A DNA stretch of 64,000 nucleotides. Origin: JAWKOK01 sp963765875. GTDB lineage: Bacteria; Chloroflexota; Anaerolineae; Caldilineales; Caldilineaceae. The translations under genes and the position numbers were made by a program. Each line of letters begins with the position of its first letter. Within the stretch, counting starts at the first letter, position 1. Positions 31,601 through 40,353 of the stretch are shown piece after piece. Location of the stretch: positions 62,001 through 126,000 of the forward strand of contig CAVXYK010000007.1 of assembly GCA_963765875.1 (NCBI GenBank), written 5' to 3'. The notes beneath the pieces are model-generated. The model was not told the DNA's origin, ran no database searches, and saw only the letters and a program-made list of their open reading frames with translations.

Positions 31601-32898
31601 GACGCCGGATGGGCTGGTCCAGACTCAACAGCGAACTGATCCTTTCCAAGGTCATCGATTCGGTGGAAGTCACCGATTATGAAGTGACCTTGGCGACAAC
31701 GGCGACGATCTTCTATGTCCAGGAGGTAGGCGTTGACGGTAAGACGGATAAGATCGGACCGTTCCAGGTTGGGCAAGCATACGGCAGTCGAACGGATACG
31801 GGCGAGACCGATCCAGGCGAGACCGACCCTGGTGAGACCGACCCAGGCGAGACCGACCCTGGTGAGACCGACCCAGGCGAGACCGACTCAGATAACACGA
31901 TCTACCTGCCAATAATATCGATGAATGTGGTTGGCGTCTCGACTTCAAGTACGCTCGCTGAACCTGAAGAAGTGGCTGAAGAAGAGGCTCTACCCGAGGC
32001 AGTGGTTGAAGAAGAGGCTCTGCCCGAGGTAGTGGTTGAAGCAGAGACTTCACCTGAAGAAGTGGCTGAAGAAGAGGCTCTACCCGAGGCAGTGGTTGAA
32101 GAAGAGGCTTCACCTGAAGCAGTGGTGGAAGAAGAAGCTTCACCTGAGGTCGTGATTGAAGAAGACGCTTCACCCGAGGTCGTGGTGGAAGAAGAAGCTT
32201 CACCCGAGGTCGTGATTGAAGAAGACGCTTCGCCTGATGTTGTGGTCGAAGAAGAAGCTTCACCCGAGGTCGTGGTGGAAGAAGAAGCTTCACCCGAGGT
32301 CGTGGTGGAAGAAGAAGCTTCACCCGAGGTCGTGGTTGAAGAAGAAGCTTCACCCGAGGTCGTGATTGAAGAAGAAGCTTCACCCGAGGTCGTGATTGAA
32401 GAAGAAGCTTCGCCTGACGTTGTGGTCGAAGAAGAAGTTTCGCCCGAGGTCGTGATTGAAGAAGAAGCTTCGCCCGAGGTCGTGATTGAAGAAGAAGTAA
32501 CGCCCGAGGTCGTGATTGAAGAAGACGCTTCGCCTGATGTTGTGGCCGAAGAAGAAGCTTCGCCTGATGTCGTGATTGAAGAACACGCTTCGCCCGATGT
32601 TGTGGTCGAAGAAGAAGCTTCGCCTGATGTTGTGGTCGAAGAAGAAGCTTCGCCCGAGGTCGTGATTGAAGAAGACGCTTCACCTGATGTCGTGATTGAA
32701 GAAGAAGCTCCACCTGAGGTCGTGATTGAAGAAGAAGCTTCGCCTGATGTTGTGGACGAAGAAGAAGCTTCACCCGAGGTCGTGATTGAAGAAGAAGCTT
32801 CGCCCGAAGTTGTGGTCGAAGAAGGCGCTTCGCCCGATTCAGCAAATGAAGAGGAGACTTCACCTGAAGCAGTGGCTGAAGAGGCCGCTTCATCCTAG
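19692..32898 (+). CDS. Giant modular surface protein (DUF11, SdrD-B and GEVED repeats; several frameshifts)
   Basis: About 4,400 codons. A signal peptide (hydrophobic VFAALMVVLLVSAHG, ending PAQAQ) is followed by DUF11-type domains (about 19860-22500, 23600-24700). Alternating modules follow: roughly ten SdrD-B/Cna-B-like domains (signatures GDxVWLDxNxNGxQDxG and FxxLPxGDYxV) and six GEVED domains (YGDLPD..., ending GEVEDYVLMSLGD). The C-terminus holds a WQTATETGNAGFN module (about 31480-31790), a PGETD linker repeated six times, IYLPII (about 31900), and a 30-fold acidic decapeptide array. Asp/Asn-rich loops suggest calcium binding. Frame breaks fall near 21000, 24410, 25860, 28645, 29955-29985, 31310 and 31640. 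The role is probably adhesion or sheath structure (inference). Confidence 0.85.
31981..32880 (+). repeat. 30-bp minisatellite, 30 full units, in frame
   Basis: Exactly 900 bp of 30-bp units, consensus gaagaagcttcacccgaggt plus cgtggttgaa. It encodes the decapeptide EEEASPEVVx with Asp/Glu and Val/Ile variants. Units differ mainly at silent or conservative positions. It forms the strongly acidic C-terminus of the giant protein. Confidence 0.95.
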
Positions 32899-33029
32899 AT
32901 GTCGGACGTGCGAGGGATGCACTCGAACATCTTGCCCGCAATTGTCAATCAACAGGGGATGCGATCTGTGTGTGACAGTAGGCCTAGACGCGTAGTTCTG
33001 TAGATTGAGAAAATAGTAAAAGCAACCAG

Positions 33030-33066
33030 CCAATGAGCCATCCCGAAGTTTGGGATGGCTCATTGG
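33030..33066 (+). terminator. Long perfect hairpin after giant gene
   Basis: A 15-bp perfect stem CCAATGAGCCATCCC with loop gaagttt, and no clear T-run after it. Placed 130 bp after the stop codon it may end transcription, or be another mobile palindrome. Confidence 0.5.
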
Positions 33067-33107
33067 ATCCCCTAAGAAGCAAGCCCAATGGCGGCAAGAG
33101 ACGCTCT

Positions 33108-33241
33108 GTCACCCTGAGTGAGTACGCGTCTGCATATTGCTGATTTTGAGAGTCCAACGAAGGGTCTTGACATTGCCGTCCAGATTCTTCGCTGATCTAT
33201 CAGGACATAGAGCCTACTGACGCGGACTCGTTTAGAATGAC
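33108..33241 (+). repeat. 134-bp inverted-repeat element, family F copy 1
   Basis: Ends GTCACCCTGAG and TTTAGAATGAC. The interior GAAGGGTCTTGACATTG and CCAGATTCTTCGCTG match, in reverse orientation, the 134-bp element at 40070-40203. The remainder of 32899-33602 shows no gene and should hold the malE promoter, which I could not place. Confidence 0.75.
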
Positions 33242-33602
33242 GAAAGATGTGGTGAGCAAGGTCTTTTTTGTTGCCTTTGTCAGCTCTGTTCCTGGGATGG
33301 TAGAATGGGTAAGTAACCTACGCCTGCACCATCTTCTTCGAAAATTTGAACAAACCTATTTAACGGCGGAGCAGCGAGCATGATCAAGGTTCGCAAGCAT
33401 TGCCCGGTTATCCCCAAAACCAGCGGGGAATCGGCTTTGCCATCCCAGTTGGCTACCTTCTGGGCGCGAGCCTACCAACATCGCAGCAACGTTTTTTTAT
33501 GCTTTAGATGCGCACTCTGTGCGGCTTAGCGGGGAAGACGCTCTATCCCGCCGAGCTGATTCCTTTCAACACCCAAAATCTTCCATCAGCAAGGAGAATC
33601 AC

Positions 33603-34970
33603 ATGCGTAACAGACTACTTATGATACTGTCGCTACTCGTAGTGGTGACCATGGTATTGGCGGCCTGCGGAGGCGGCGCGCCTGCGTCGGAACCGGCCGA
33701 GCCGGCCGCAGAAGAGGCCGCTGTCGAGCCGACCGCCGCGCCGGAGGAAGAGGCAACAGCGGAAGAGGCTGCTGCTGAACCGACTGCGGTCCCGGAAGAA
33801 GAAGCGGCTGAAGAAGCTCCAGTTGAAGAAGCATCTGCCAGTGATGGCCCCGTGCTCACGATCTGGGCGGACGAAGTAAGCGCGCCGGTGCTGGAAACGC
33901 TCGGCGCTACTTTTGCCGACGAGTACGGTGTCTCGCTGAACGTGGTGCAAAAGGGTTTTGGCGATCTACGCAATGACTACATCGTCGCCGCCCCCACCGG
34001 CGAAGGCCCGGACATTCTGCTCGGTGCGCACGACTGGCTCGGCGAATTGAATGCAAGCGGTTTGCTCGCTGAGGTCAGCCTGGGCGACAAGACCGATCAG
34101 TTTGCGCCCAGCGCGGTCGAAGCGTTCACCTTCACCGACGGCAAGCTCTACGGCATGCCTTATGCCACCGAAAACGTGGTGCTCTACTACAACCCGGACC
34201 TGGTTCCTGAAGCGCCGGCCACTTTCGATGAGGTCAAGACCCTCTCCCAGGAGTTGATGGACGGCGGCAACCAGTTCGGCTATCTGATCCAGACCACGGA
34301 TCCCTTCCACTTCTACCCGATCCAGACGGCCTTCGGCGGCTATGTCTTTGGAAAGACCGATGAGGGCGCCTGGAATCCTGAAGATGTCGGAATGAACAGT
34401 GAAGGCACTGTCGCCGCCTTCGAGTGGCTCGACGGCATGTATCAGGATGGCTTGCTCGATCCCAGCGGCAACATCGACGGCGGCCTGTTGCTCTCCGCCT
34501 TCCAGAACGGCGATGCCGCCATGGTCATCTCCGGCCCTTGGGCGTTGGGCGGCTTCCGCGAAGCCGGCGTTCCCTACGCCATTGCACCGATTCCTGCAGG
34601 TACAGAGCCGGGCCGTCCCTTCCTGGGCGCCCGCGGCTACATGATCAATGCCTTCAGCGAGAACCAGTTGATGGCCCAGACCTTCCTCCAGGATTTCATC
34701 GCTTCTGATGAGACCATGCAGGAATTCTATAACCTGGACCCGCGGCCTTCGGCCTGGCTGGCGCTGGCCGAAACGATTGAGGATCCGGATATTGTGGCCA
34801 TCATGGCCACCGGTCAGGGCGCAGATCCGATGCCCAACATCCCGGAAATGAACGCGGTCTGGGGTGCATGGGGCGATGCCATGGAGTTGATCAGCACCCA
34901 GAAGCAGGAACCTCAGGAAGCGCTTGACAATGCACAGGCCCAGGTCGAAACGGCCATTGCAGGGGAATAG
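33603..34970 (+). CDS. malE: Sugar ABC transporter substrate-binding lipoprotein (MalE-like)
   Basis: 455 residues from ATG 33603, preceded by AAGGAG. The signal peptide ends MVLAAC, a lipobox, so the protein is tethered outside the membrane. A Glu/Ala/Pro-rich spacer (residues 25-80) leads into an extracellular solute-binding protein family 1 fold: PVLTIWADE, GEGPDILLGAHDWLGEL, KLYGMPYATENVVLYYNPDLV, DAAMVISGPWAL, and C-terminal NAVWGAWGDAMELI. The order and partners point to maltose/maltodextrin or a related oligosaccharide. First gene of a malEFG operon. Confidence 0.92.
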   Translation: MRNRLLMILSLLVVVTMVLAACGGGAPASEPAEPAAEEAAVEPTAAPEEEATAEEAAAEPTAVPEEEAAEEAPVEEASASDGPVLTIWADEVSAPVLETLGATFADEYGVSLNVVQKGFGDLRNDYIVAAPTGEGPDILLGAHDWLGELNASGLLAEVSLGDKTDQFAPSAVEAFTFTDGKLYGMPYATENVVLYYNPDLVPEAPATFDEVKTLSQELMDGGNQFGYLIQTTDPFHFYPIQTAFGGYVFGKTDEGAWNPEDVGMNSEGTVAAFEWLDGMYQDGLLDPSGNIDGGLLLSAFQNGDAAMVISGPWALGGFREAGVPYAIAPIPAGTEPGRPFLGARGYMINAFSENQLMAQTFLQDFIASDETMQEFYNLDPRPSAWLALAETIEDPDIVAIMATGQGADPMPNIPEMNAVWGAWGDAMELISTQKQEPQEALDNAQAQVETAIAGE

Positions 34971-34980
34971 CCGAGTCCCT

Positions 34981-36561
34981 ATGTCAGTAGCCACCGACAA
35001 GGTTTCAGGGGGTGCTCCGGCGCCCCCTGGTTCCAACAACGTCATGGCGATCCTTCTCCGTCTTGCGGGGTTGGCCATCATCGACGCCTTCACCATCTGG
35101 ATGGTCTACGAACTACTCGGTGATGGCTCGATCCCGTTGGCGGTTGTGATCGCGGCAGTCACGATCTGGTTGAATGTCGTCTTTCTGAACGAAAAGTACT
35201 ACCCGCTCCGTTGGATCTCCCCCGGTTTGGCGCTCATGATTGTGATGGTGTTATACCCTATCCTCTTCACCGTCTTTGTCTCTTTCACCAACTACGGCCA
35301 GGGACATCTGGTCACCAAAGCGCTGGCAACGGAACAGATTGAATCGCGCGGCTTTCTGCCCGCAGATGCAACGATCTACAGTTGGACCGCCTACCAGAAT
35401 CCACAGGGCGATTTCCTTCTCTGGATGACCGATCCGGCGACAGGAGAAACGTTCACGGTGGCGCCGGGCACGGAGCCTGCGCCGCGAGAGGGCGAACCGC
35501 CTGCTGAAGTCGACGGATACACGCAGGTGCCGACCAATCAACTCTTTGCCAAGTTGACCGATCTCTCCAACTTGACCTTTGGCGTTCCGCCTGATACGGC
35601 TTACAAGGTCAGCCAGCAGAAACTGGGGGAAGCTGCCCAGTTCGAGCAGCAGTACGTCTATGACGCCGATCAAGACGCCATGGTCGACCAGGAGACGGGT
35701 GACGTCTACGTCAACGTGGCGGGAACATTCACTTCGGCGAGCGGCGACAAGCTTACACCCGGCTTTGCTGTCACCAAGGGCATTCAGAACTACAGGGCGC
35801 TTTTCACCGATCCGGCATTGCGTGCTACTTTTGTACAGGTCTTCCTGTGGACGGTGGCGTTTGCTGCGCTGTCTGTCCTCTTCACGTTCGTGCTCGGCAT
35901 GTTCTTGGCCATCGTCTTTGACGTGCCTGAAATGCCCATGCGCAAGCTGCTACGCACACTCTTATTGATTCCCTATACGATTCCAGCCTTTGTGGCCGTG
36001 CCGGTCTGGGTAGGCCTGCTCAATCCCCAGTTCGGCGTCATCTCGCTGGCAATCGCCGCTCTCTTTGGCTCGGCGCCACCCTGGTTCTCAGATCCCTTCT
36101 GGTCCAAGGCCGGGATTCTGCTGATTCAAACATGGCTGGGCTTCCCATACATGTTTGTCGTGGTGACAGGCGCTTTGCAGACGTTGCCCAAGGATGTCTA
36201 TGAGGCTGCCGACCTTGACGGAGCGGGCGCCTGGGCTGCATTCAAGAACATCACGCTGCCGCTGCTACTGGTTACGGTCGGCCCGTTGTTGGTGGCGTCG
36301 TTTGCTTTCAACTTCAACAACTTCACCGTCATCGATCTCTACAATCAGGGCGGACCACCGATACCCAACACACCGACGCCTGTCGGATATACGGACATCC
36401 TGGCAACCTACACCTATCGCATCGCCTTCGGCTCAACCGGCAGTTCTGATTACGGCTACGCCTCTGCGATCACGGTGATGATCTTCATGATTCTGCTTGT
36501 GATCACGGCATTCCAGTTCCGTTTTACCAACATGCTGGAAGAGAGGGGTGAAAATGTCTAA
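34981..36561 (+). CDS. malF: Sugar ABC transporter permease (MalF-like)
   Basis: 526 residues from ATG 34981, 10 bp after malE. Eight predicted membrane helices. The long extracytoplasmic loop after helix 3 (about residues 110-270) corresponds to the MalF P2 loop that contacts the binding protein. The EAA motif, which couples to the ATPase, reads YEAADLDGAGAWAAFKNITLP. Helices FTFVLGMFLAIVFDVPEM and YTIPAFVAVPVWVGLLNPQFG match MalF family signatures. Translationally coupled to malG by an 8-bp overlap. Confidence 0.93.
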   Translation: MSVATDKVSGGAPAPPGSNNVMAILLRLAGLAIIDAFTIWMVYELLGDGSIPLAVVIAAVTIWLNVVFLNEKYYPLRWISPGLALMIVMVLYPILFTVFVSFTNYGQGHLVTKALATEQIESRGFLPADATIYSWTAYQNPQGDFLLWMTDPATGETFTVAPGTEPAPREGEPPAEVDGYTQVPTNQLFAKLTDLSNLTFGVPPDTAYKVSQQKLGEAAQFEQQYVYDADQDAMVDQETGDVYVNVAGTFTSASGDKLTPGFAVTKGIQNYRALFTDPALRATFVQVFLWTVAFAALSVLFTFVLGMFLAIVFDVPEMPMRKLLRTLLLIPYTIPAFVAVPVWVGLLNPQFGVISLAIAALFGSAPPWFSDPFWSKAGILLIQTWLGFPYMFVVVTGALQTLPKDVYEAADLDGAGAWAAFKNITLPLLLVTVGPLLVASFAFNFNNFTVIDLYNQGGPPIPNTPTPVGYTDILATYTYRIAFGSTGSSDYGYASAITVMIFMILLVITAFQFRFTNMLEERGENV

Positions 36562-37450
36562 CAGTAGCGGACGATTCACCACTTCAGTCGGTTCAATCCG
36601 GCGTAGAAAACGGCTCGCGCTGGTTTTCCGCATCGGCTTGGCAATTGTCATGCTGATCTTCGCGCTCTTCCCGGTCGTCTGGATCTTTTCGGCGTCCATC
36701 AATCCGACCAACTCGCTGGTCGGTCAGCCGCTGATTCCTAAGAATCCGACCCTGGATAACTACCGCACGCTGTTCACCAGCACGATCCACCCATACCCGC
36801 GCTGGTACGTCAATTCGCTCTTCATCAGCATCATCGTGACGATTTTGGGGACGTCCATCACGACGTTGGCCGCCTATGCGTTTTCTCGTTTCCGCTTCAA
36901 GACTCGAAAACCGCTTCTGCAGTCCGTGTTGTTGATCCAGGTCTTTCCCAATTTCCTCAACATGGTCGCCCTCTTTCTGATCTTGCAGCAAGTGGGACGG
37001 GTGTTGGAGCACTTCGGTCTCAATACGTACGGCGGTCTGCTCTTGGTCTATCTGGGCGGTGTCCTCGGGGCCAACACCTGGCTGACCAAGGGCTACTTCG
37101 ACTCGATCCCGCGTGATCTGGACGAAGCGGCAGAGATGGACGGGGCCAATCCATGGCAGACATTCTCTCGCGTGCTCTTGCCGTTGGTTCGACCGATTCT
37201 GGTCGTCGTAGGATTGTTGACCTTCATCGGCACCTATTCGGAATATGTGCTAGCCAAGGTCTTGCTGACCGATAAGTCCATGTACACGCTGGCCGTCGGA
37301 CTGAATGCCATGGTCTCCAACCAGTTCGCACAGAACTGGGGCGTCTTCTCGGCCGGCGCGCTGTTGGCGACCTTACCCACACTCATCCTCTTCCTGATCT
37401 TCCAGCGTTTCCTGGTTGGCGGACTCACAGCTGGTTCTGTTAAAGGGTAG
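36554..37450 (+). CDS. malG: Sugar ABC transporter permease (MalG-like)
   Basis: 298 residues. The ATG at 36554 overlaps the malF stop; an upstream in-frame GTG (36548) is possible. Six membrane helices. The EAA motif is LDEAAEMDGANPWQTFSRVLLP. The C-terminal end FLIFQRFLVGGLTAGSVKG is characteristic of MalG. With malE and malF it forms the importer. No malK ATPase follows, so a shared ATPase encoded elsewhere is needed. A strong terminator lies directly downstream. Confidence 0.94.
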   Translation: MSNSSGRFTTSVGSIRRRKRLALVFRIGLAIVMLIFALFPVVWIFSASINPTNSLVGQPLIPKNPTLDNYRTLFTSTIHPYPRWYVNSLFISIIVTILGTSITTLAAYAFSRFRFKTRKPLLQSVLLIQVFPNFLNMVALFLILQQVGRVLEHFGLNTYGGLLLVYLGGVLGANTWLTKGYFDSIPRDLDEAAEMDGANPWQTFSRVLLPLVRPILVVVGLLTFIGTYSEYVLAKVLLTDKSMYTLAVGLNAMVSNQFAQNWGVFSAGALLATLPTLILFLIFQRFLVGGLTAGSVKG

Positions 37451-37472
37451 CGTACTGCGCAAATCAGCAAGT

Positions 37473-37515
37473 GACAGCAAAGGCGGGGCACAATGCGTGC
37501 CCCGCTTTTGCTGTC
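37473..37515 (+). terminator. Terminator after malEFG
   Basis: A 19-bp perfect stem GACAGCAAAGGCGGGGCAC with loop aatgc; the internal TTTT lies in the second arm. Shortly after the malG stop. The gap 37516-37816 shows no gene. Confidence 0.7.
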
Positions 37516-37816
37516 GCTGACATCTCTGGGATGCAACTCCGCGCTGCAAATGTGACGTCAGGCAGCAGTGAACTGCTGATGCCCTCAGGCACAAGCAATG
37601 TTTGTGAACAATCCCGAAAATGGCAAACGAGATCTTCATATTATCTGAACATTTTTAGTCTAAACTGCCTGTAAGGCCCGCACATACGCCTGACATGAAA
37701 TGGCAGATGCTCGCCAATTCAGCTAGCTCATCTTTTGTCGTTGGGTGTCGCCAGATTTATAGTTCAATTGGCAAGCAGTAATTACGACGTATGCAATCTG
37801 CAACAGGAATCCGCTT

Positions 37817-38638
37817 ATGGCTCCATCCGCATCCGCGCCTTCACCGGTCATCGATATCATTGACATGACCAAAATCTACATCATGGGCGAGACCCAGGTG
37901 CATGCGCTGCGCGGCGTCTCGCTGACCATCAACGACGGTGAGTATGTGGCCATCATTGGGGCCAGCGGCTCGGGCAAGAGCACGCTGATGAACATGATCG
38001 GCTTGCTTGATCAGCCGACTGACGGCAGCTACCGCATCCGTGGCACAGAGACCAGCAAGTTGAGCAAGAGCCGCATGGCCGATCTGCGCAATGCCGAAAT
38101 CGGCTTCGTCTTCCAAAATTTCAACCTGCTGGCCCGCACATCGGCGCGGCGTCAGGTCGAGCTGCCGCTTTTCTATGCAGGTGTCGCCTCGCGCCGGGCG
38201 TCAAAGATGGCAACGGAAGCCCTGGAGACAGTCGGCCTGGGCGATCGAACCGACCACAAGCCGGACGAACTCTCGGGCGGCCAGCAACAACGGGTGGCCA
38301 TTGCACGAGCGCTGGTCAACAGCCCGAGCCTCCTATTGGCCGACGAGCCGACCGGCGCGCTCGACTCCAAGACCGGCGAGGATGTGATGGCGCTCTTCAA
38401 GGAGTTGCACGAGCAGGGACTCACCTTGGTTGTCGTCACCCACGACATGGGGGTGGCCCGCCAGGCAGAGCGCATCATCACGCTCAAAGATGGTGAGGTC
38501 ATTGACGACATCTCCAACGGCGGCAAGATGGCGTTCACGCCGTTGGAACAGTTGACAGAGTCGGTCGAGATGAGAGTCGAGCGCGATGGGTTGGAGACAG
38601 AAAACTCACCACAGATGGACACAGATGAGCGCAGATGA
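37817..38638 (+). CDS. MacB-type ABC transporter ATPase
   Basis: 273 residues. Walker A GASGSGKST, Q-loop FVFQNFNLLARTS, signature LSGGQQQRVAIARAL, Walker B LLLADEPTGALD and H-loop VVVTHDMG are all present, with the MacB/LolD spacing. It energises export or lipoprotein/antibiotic extrusion by the permease encoded at 38750. The last ten residues (SPQMDTDERR) are translated from a dispersed palindromic element that begins at 38609, so the natural C-terminus has probably been replaced. The order here is ATPase, permease, membrane-fusion protein. Confidence 0.93.
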   Translation: MAPSASAPSPVIDIIDMTKIYIMGETQVHALRGVSLTINDGEYVAIIGASGSGKSTLMNMIGLLDQPTDGSYRIRGTETSKLSKSRMADLRNAEIGFVFQNFNLLARTSARRQVELPLFYAGVASRRASKMATEALETVGLGDRTDHKPDELSGGQQQRVAIARALVNSPSLLLADEPTGALDSKTGEDVMALFKELHEQGLTLVVVTHDMGVARQAERIITLKDGEVIDDISNGGKMAFTPLEQLTESVEMRVERDGLETENSPQMDTDERR

Positions 38639-38729
38639 GACACGGATGTTTTACGGAATCATTCTTGTTACCAGATCAATCGCTTGTTCTATCTGTGACC
38701 CATCTGCGTCTATCCGTGTTCATCTGTGG
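38609..38729. repeat. Palindromic element overlapping the ATPase 3' end
   Basis: Left arm CCACAGATGGACACAGATG and right arm CATCTGTGG with related CATCTGCGTCTATCCGTGTT inside. It fills the ATPase-permease gap and supplies the ATPase stop codon. Confidence 0.75.
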
Positions 38730-38749
38730 CTATTTGGGAACAATAACCA

Positions 38750-39964
38750 ATGAAGGTCCTTAGATATTTTGGCGTCGCTTTCGACAGCATCAACGCGCAC
38801 AAGATGCGCGCTATCCTGACCATGCTGGGCATCATCATCGGCATCGCCGCGGTCTTGACCACGGTGGGTATGGGCAGCGGCGCGGCCGCCGACATCACCG
38901 AGCGTATCGAGAGCGGCGGCACCAATCTGTTGACGGTCAGTGCCGGCGGTGGCGGGGACGGCTCCACGCTGACCATGACTGATGCTGAGGCTCTGGCCGA
39001 TCGTAGCACACATCCCGACTTGGGGCTGGTGGCGCCTGAGTTTTCATCCAATGCCACTCTGGTCAACGGCAGCACGGAGACCAGCAGCCAGGTTTATGGC
39101 GTCACCCCCGTCTATGCCGACGTGCGTAGCATGACGGTGACGGATGGCGCTTTTTTGAGCGATGAACAAGTCGAAGCACAGGAGCGGGTCGTTGTGCTTG
39201 GCTCCACTGCCGCCTCTGACCTATTTGGCAGCAGCGCCGCAGCCATCGCACAGGAGGTGCGAATCAACAACGAGGCCTTTCTGGTGGTGGGTGTGCTCGA
39301 AGAAGAGGGCGGGCGCAATAGCGTGGATGATCAAGCGTTTGTGCCCATTTCCGTGGCTCAGGGCCGGCTCTTCAATGCCGATCGCTATCGCGGCACCTAC
39401 ACCATAACCGGGATCAGCATCCAGGCTGCGTCAAGTGAAGTGGTCGACGCTGCCGAGCTACAGATCGAGCGTACGCTGCGCATGCGTCATGGTCTGGACG
39501 CCGAGACTGAAAACGACTTCTCCATCTTCAATCAAGCCAGCCTGCTGGAAATCGCCGGCGATGTTTCCGGCACACTCTCCGCATTGTTGGGCAGCATCGG
39601 CGCGGTGAGCTTGCTGGTCGGCGGCATCGGCATCATGAACATCATGCTGGTCTCCGTCACCGAGCGTACGCGTGAGATCGGCTTGCGCAAGGCATTGGGC
39701 GCGCACGACAGTGACATCATGCTTCAGTTTTTGGTTGAAGCGCTGGTGCTCACATTCATCGGCGGTCTTATCGGCATCGGCATCAGCTACGGCCTGTCGA
39801 GGGCGTTGGCCAGCGTTCCGTTCATCCCGTTCAGCATTATCATCGAACCCTGGTCGGTCTTTCTGGCACTGGCCGTGGCCACCGCCAGCGGATTTATTTT
39901 TGGACTCTATCCGGCCATGCGCGCTACGAAATTGGATCCGATTGAAGCGTTGCGCTACGAGTGA
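38750..39964 (+). CDS. MacB/FtsX-type ABC transporter permease
   Basis: 404 residues. The N-terminal helix is followed by AILTMLGIIIGIAAVLTTVGMG, a family signature. Then comes an extracytoplasmic MacB periplasmic-core domain (about residues 45-270) and three C-terminal helices with GGIGIMNIMLVSVTERTREI and LRKALGA, the conserved FtsX/MacB segment contacting the ATPase. The end LYPAMRATKLDPIEALRYE is the typical MacB terminus. Complete. It pairs with the ATPase at 37817 and probably the HlyD-like protein at 40354. Confidence 0.94.
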   Translation: MKVLRYFGVAFDSINAHKMRAILTMLGIIIGIAAVLTTVGMGSGAAADITERIESGGTNLLTVSAGGGGDGSTLTMTDAEALADRSTHPDLGLVAPEFSSNATLVNGSTETSSQVYGVTPVYADVRSMTVTDGAFLSDEQVEAQERVVVLGSTAASDLFGSSAAAIAQEVRINNEAFLVVGVLEEEGGRNSVDDQAFVPISVAQGRLFNADRYRGTYTITGISIQAASSEVVDAAELQIERTLRMRHGLDAETENDFSIFNQASLLEIAGDVSGTLSALLGSIGAVSLLVGGIGIMNIMLVSVTERTREIGLRKALGAHDSDIMLQFLVEALVLTFIGGLIGIGISYGLSRALASVPFIPFSIIIEPWSVFLALAVATASGFIFGLYPAMRATKLDPIEALRYE

Positions 39965-40069
39965 GGGCTACTGCGCAATTTCTTACTTCACGATTTGTCA
40001 TTCTGAGTGCCCGACGAAGCGGGGCATCGCAAAGACAAAAAGAAACAAGGTGCATTTAGGCGTCTGCCT

Positions 40070-40203
40070 GTCATTCTGAGCATGTTCGCGTCGACAGTTC
40101 GAGCATGATGACAGACCAGCGAAGAATCTGGACAACAATGTCAAGACCCTTCTTTGGTCTCTTGAGCGCCCCGATCTGTCAACGGTTACCCAATCAGGGT
40201 GAC
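40070..40203 (-). repeat. 134-bp inverted-repeat element, family F copy 2
   Basis: Same length as the copy at 33108-33241 but in the opposite orientation: GTCATTCTGAG at one end, AGGGTGAC at the other, interior CAGCGAAGAATCTGG and CAATGTCAAGACCCTTC. A second GTCATTCTGAG end lies just before it (39998). The gap 39965-40353 has no gene. Confidence 0.78.
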
Positions 40204-40353
40204 AGAGTATCTTCTGCCGCGACAGCGCGTATTTCATCAGAAGCGGGTTTACCGATCCCCTTCACTCCGGAAAATGACCAGCGAAGAATCCTGTTTTGCT
40301 TGAATTTGTGAACTGCTGAATCTGTATACAGACCCAAACGAACTTGAGGAATT

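Noticed and set aside
24400..31650. Programmed ribosomal frameshifting in the giant gene
   Set aside because: The shifts are in both directions, at sites without slippery heptamers, and similar breaks occur in unrelated genes; indel errors explain them better.
31981..32880. Regular direct repeats resembling a CRISPR array
   Set aside because: Units are contiguous 30-mers without spacers, stay in one reading frame, and no cas genes are present; it is a coding minisatellite.
31670..32941. 423-codon minus-strand open frame over the 30-bp repeat
   Set aside because: It only mirrors the periodic repeat (Leu/Arg/Gln-rich decapeptides) and has no start context or domain.
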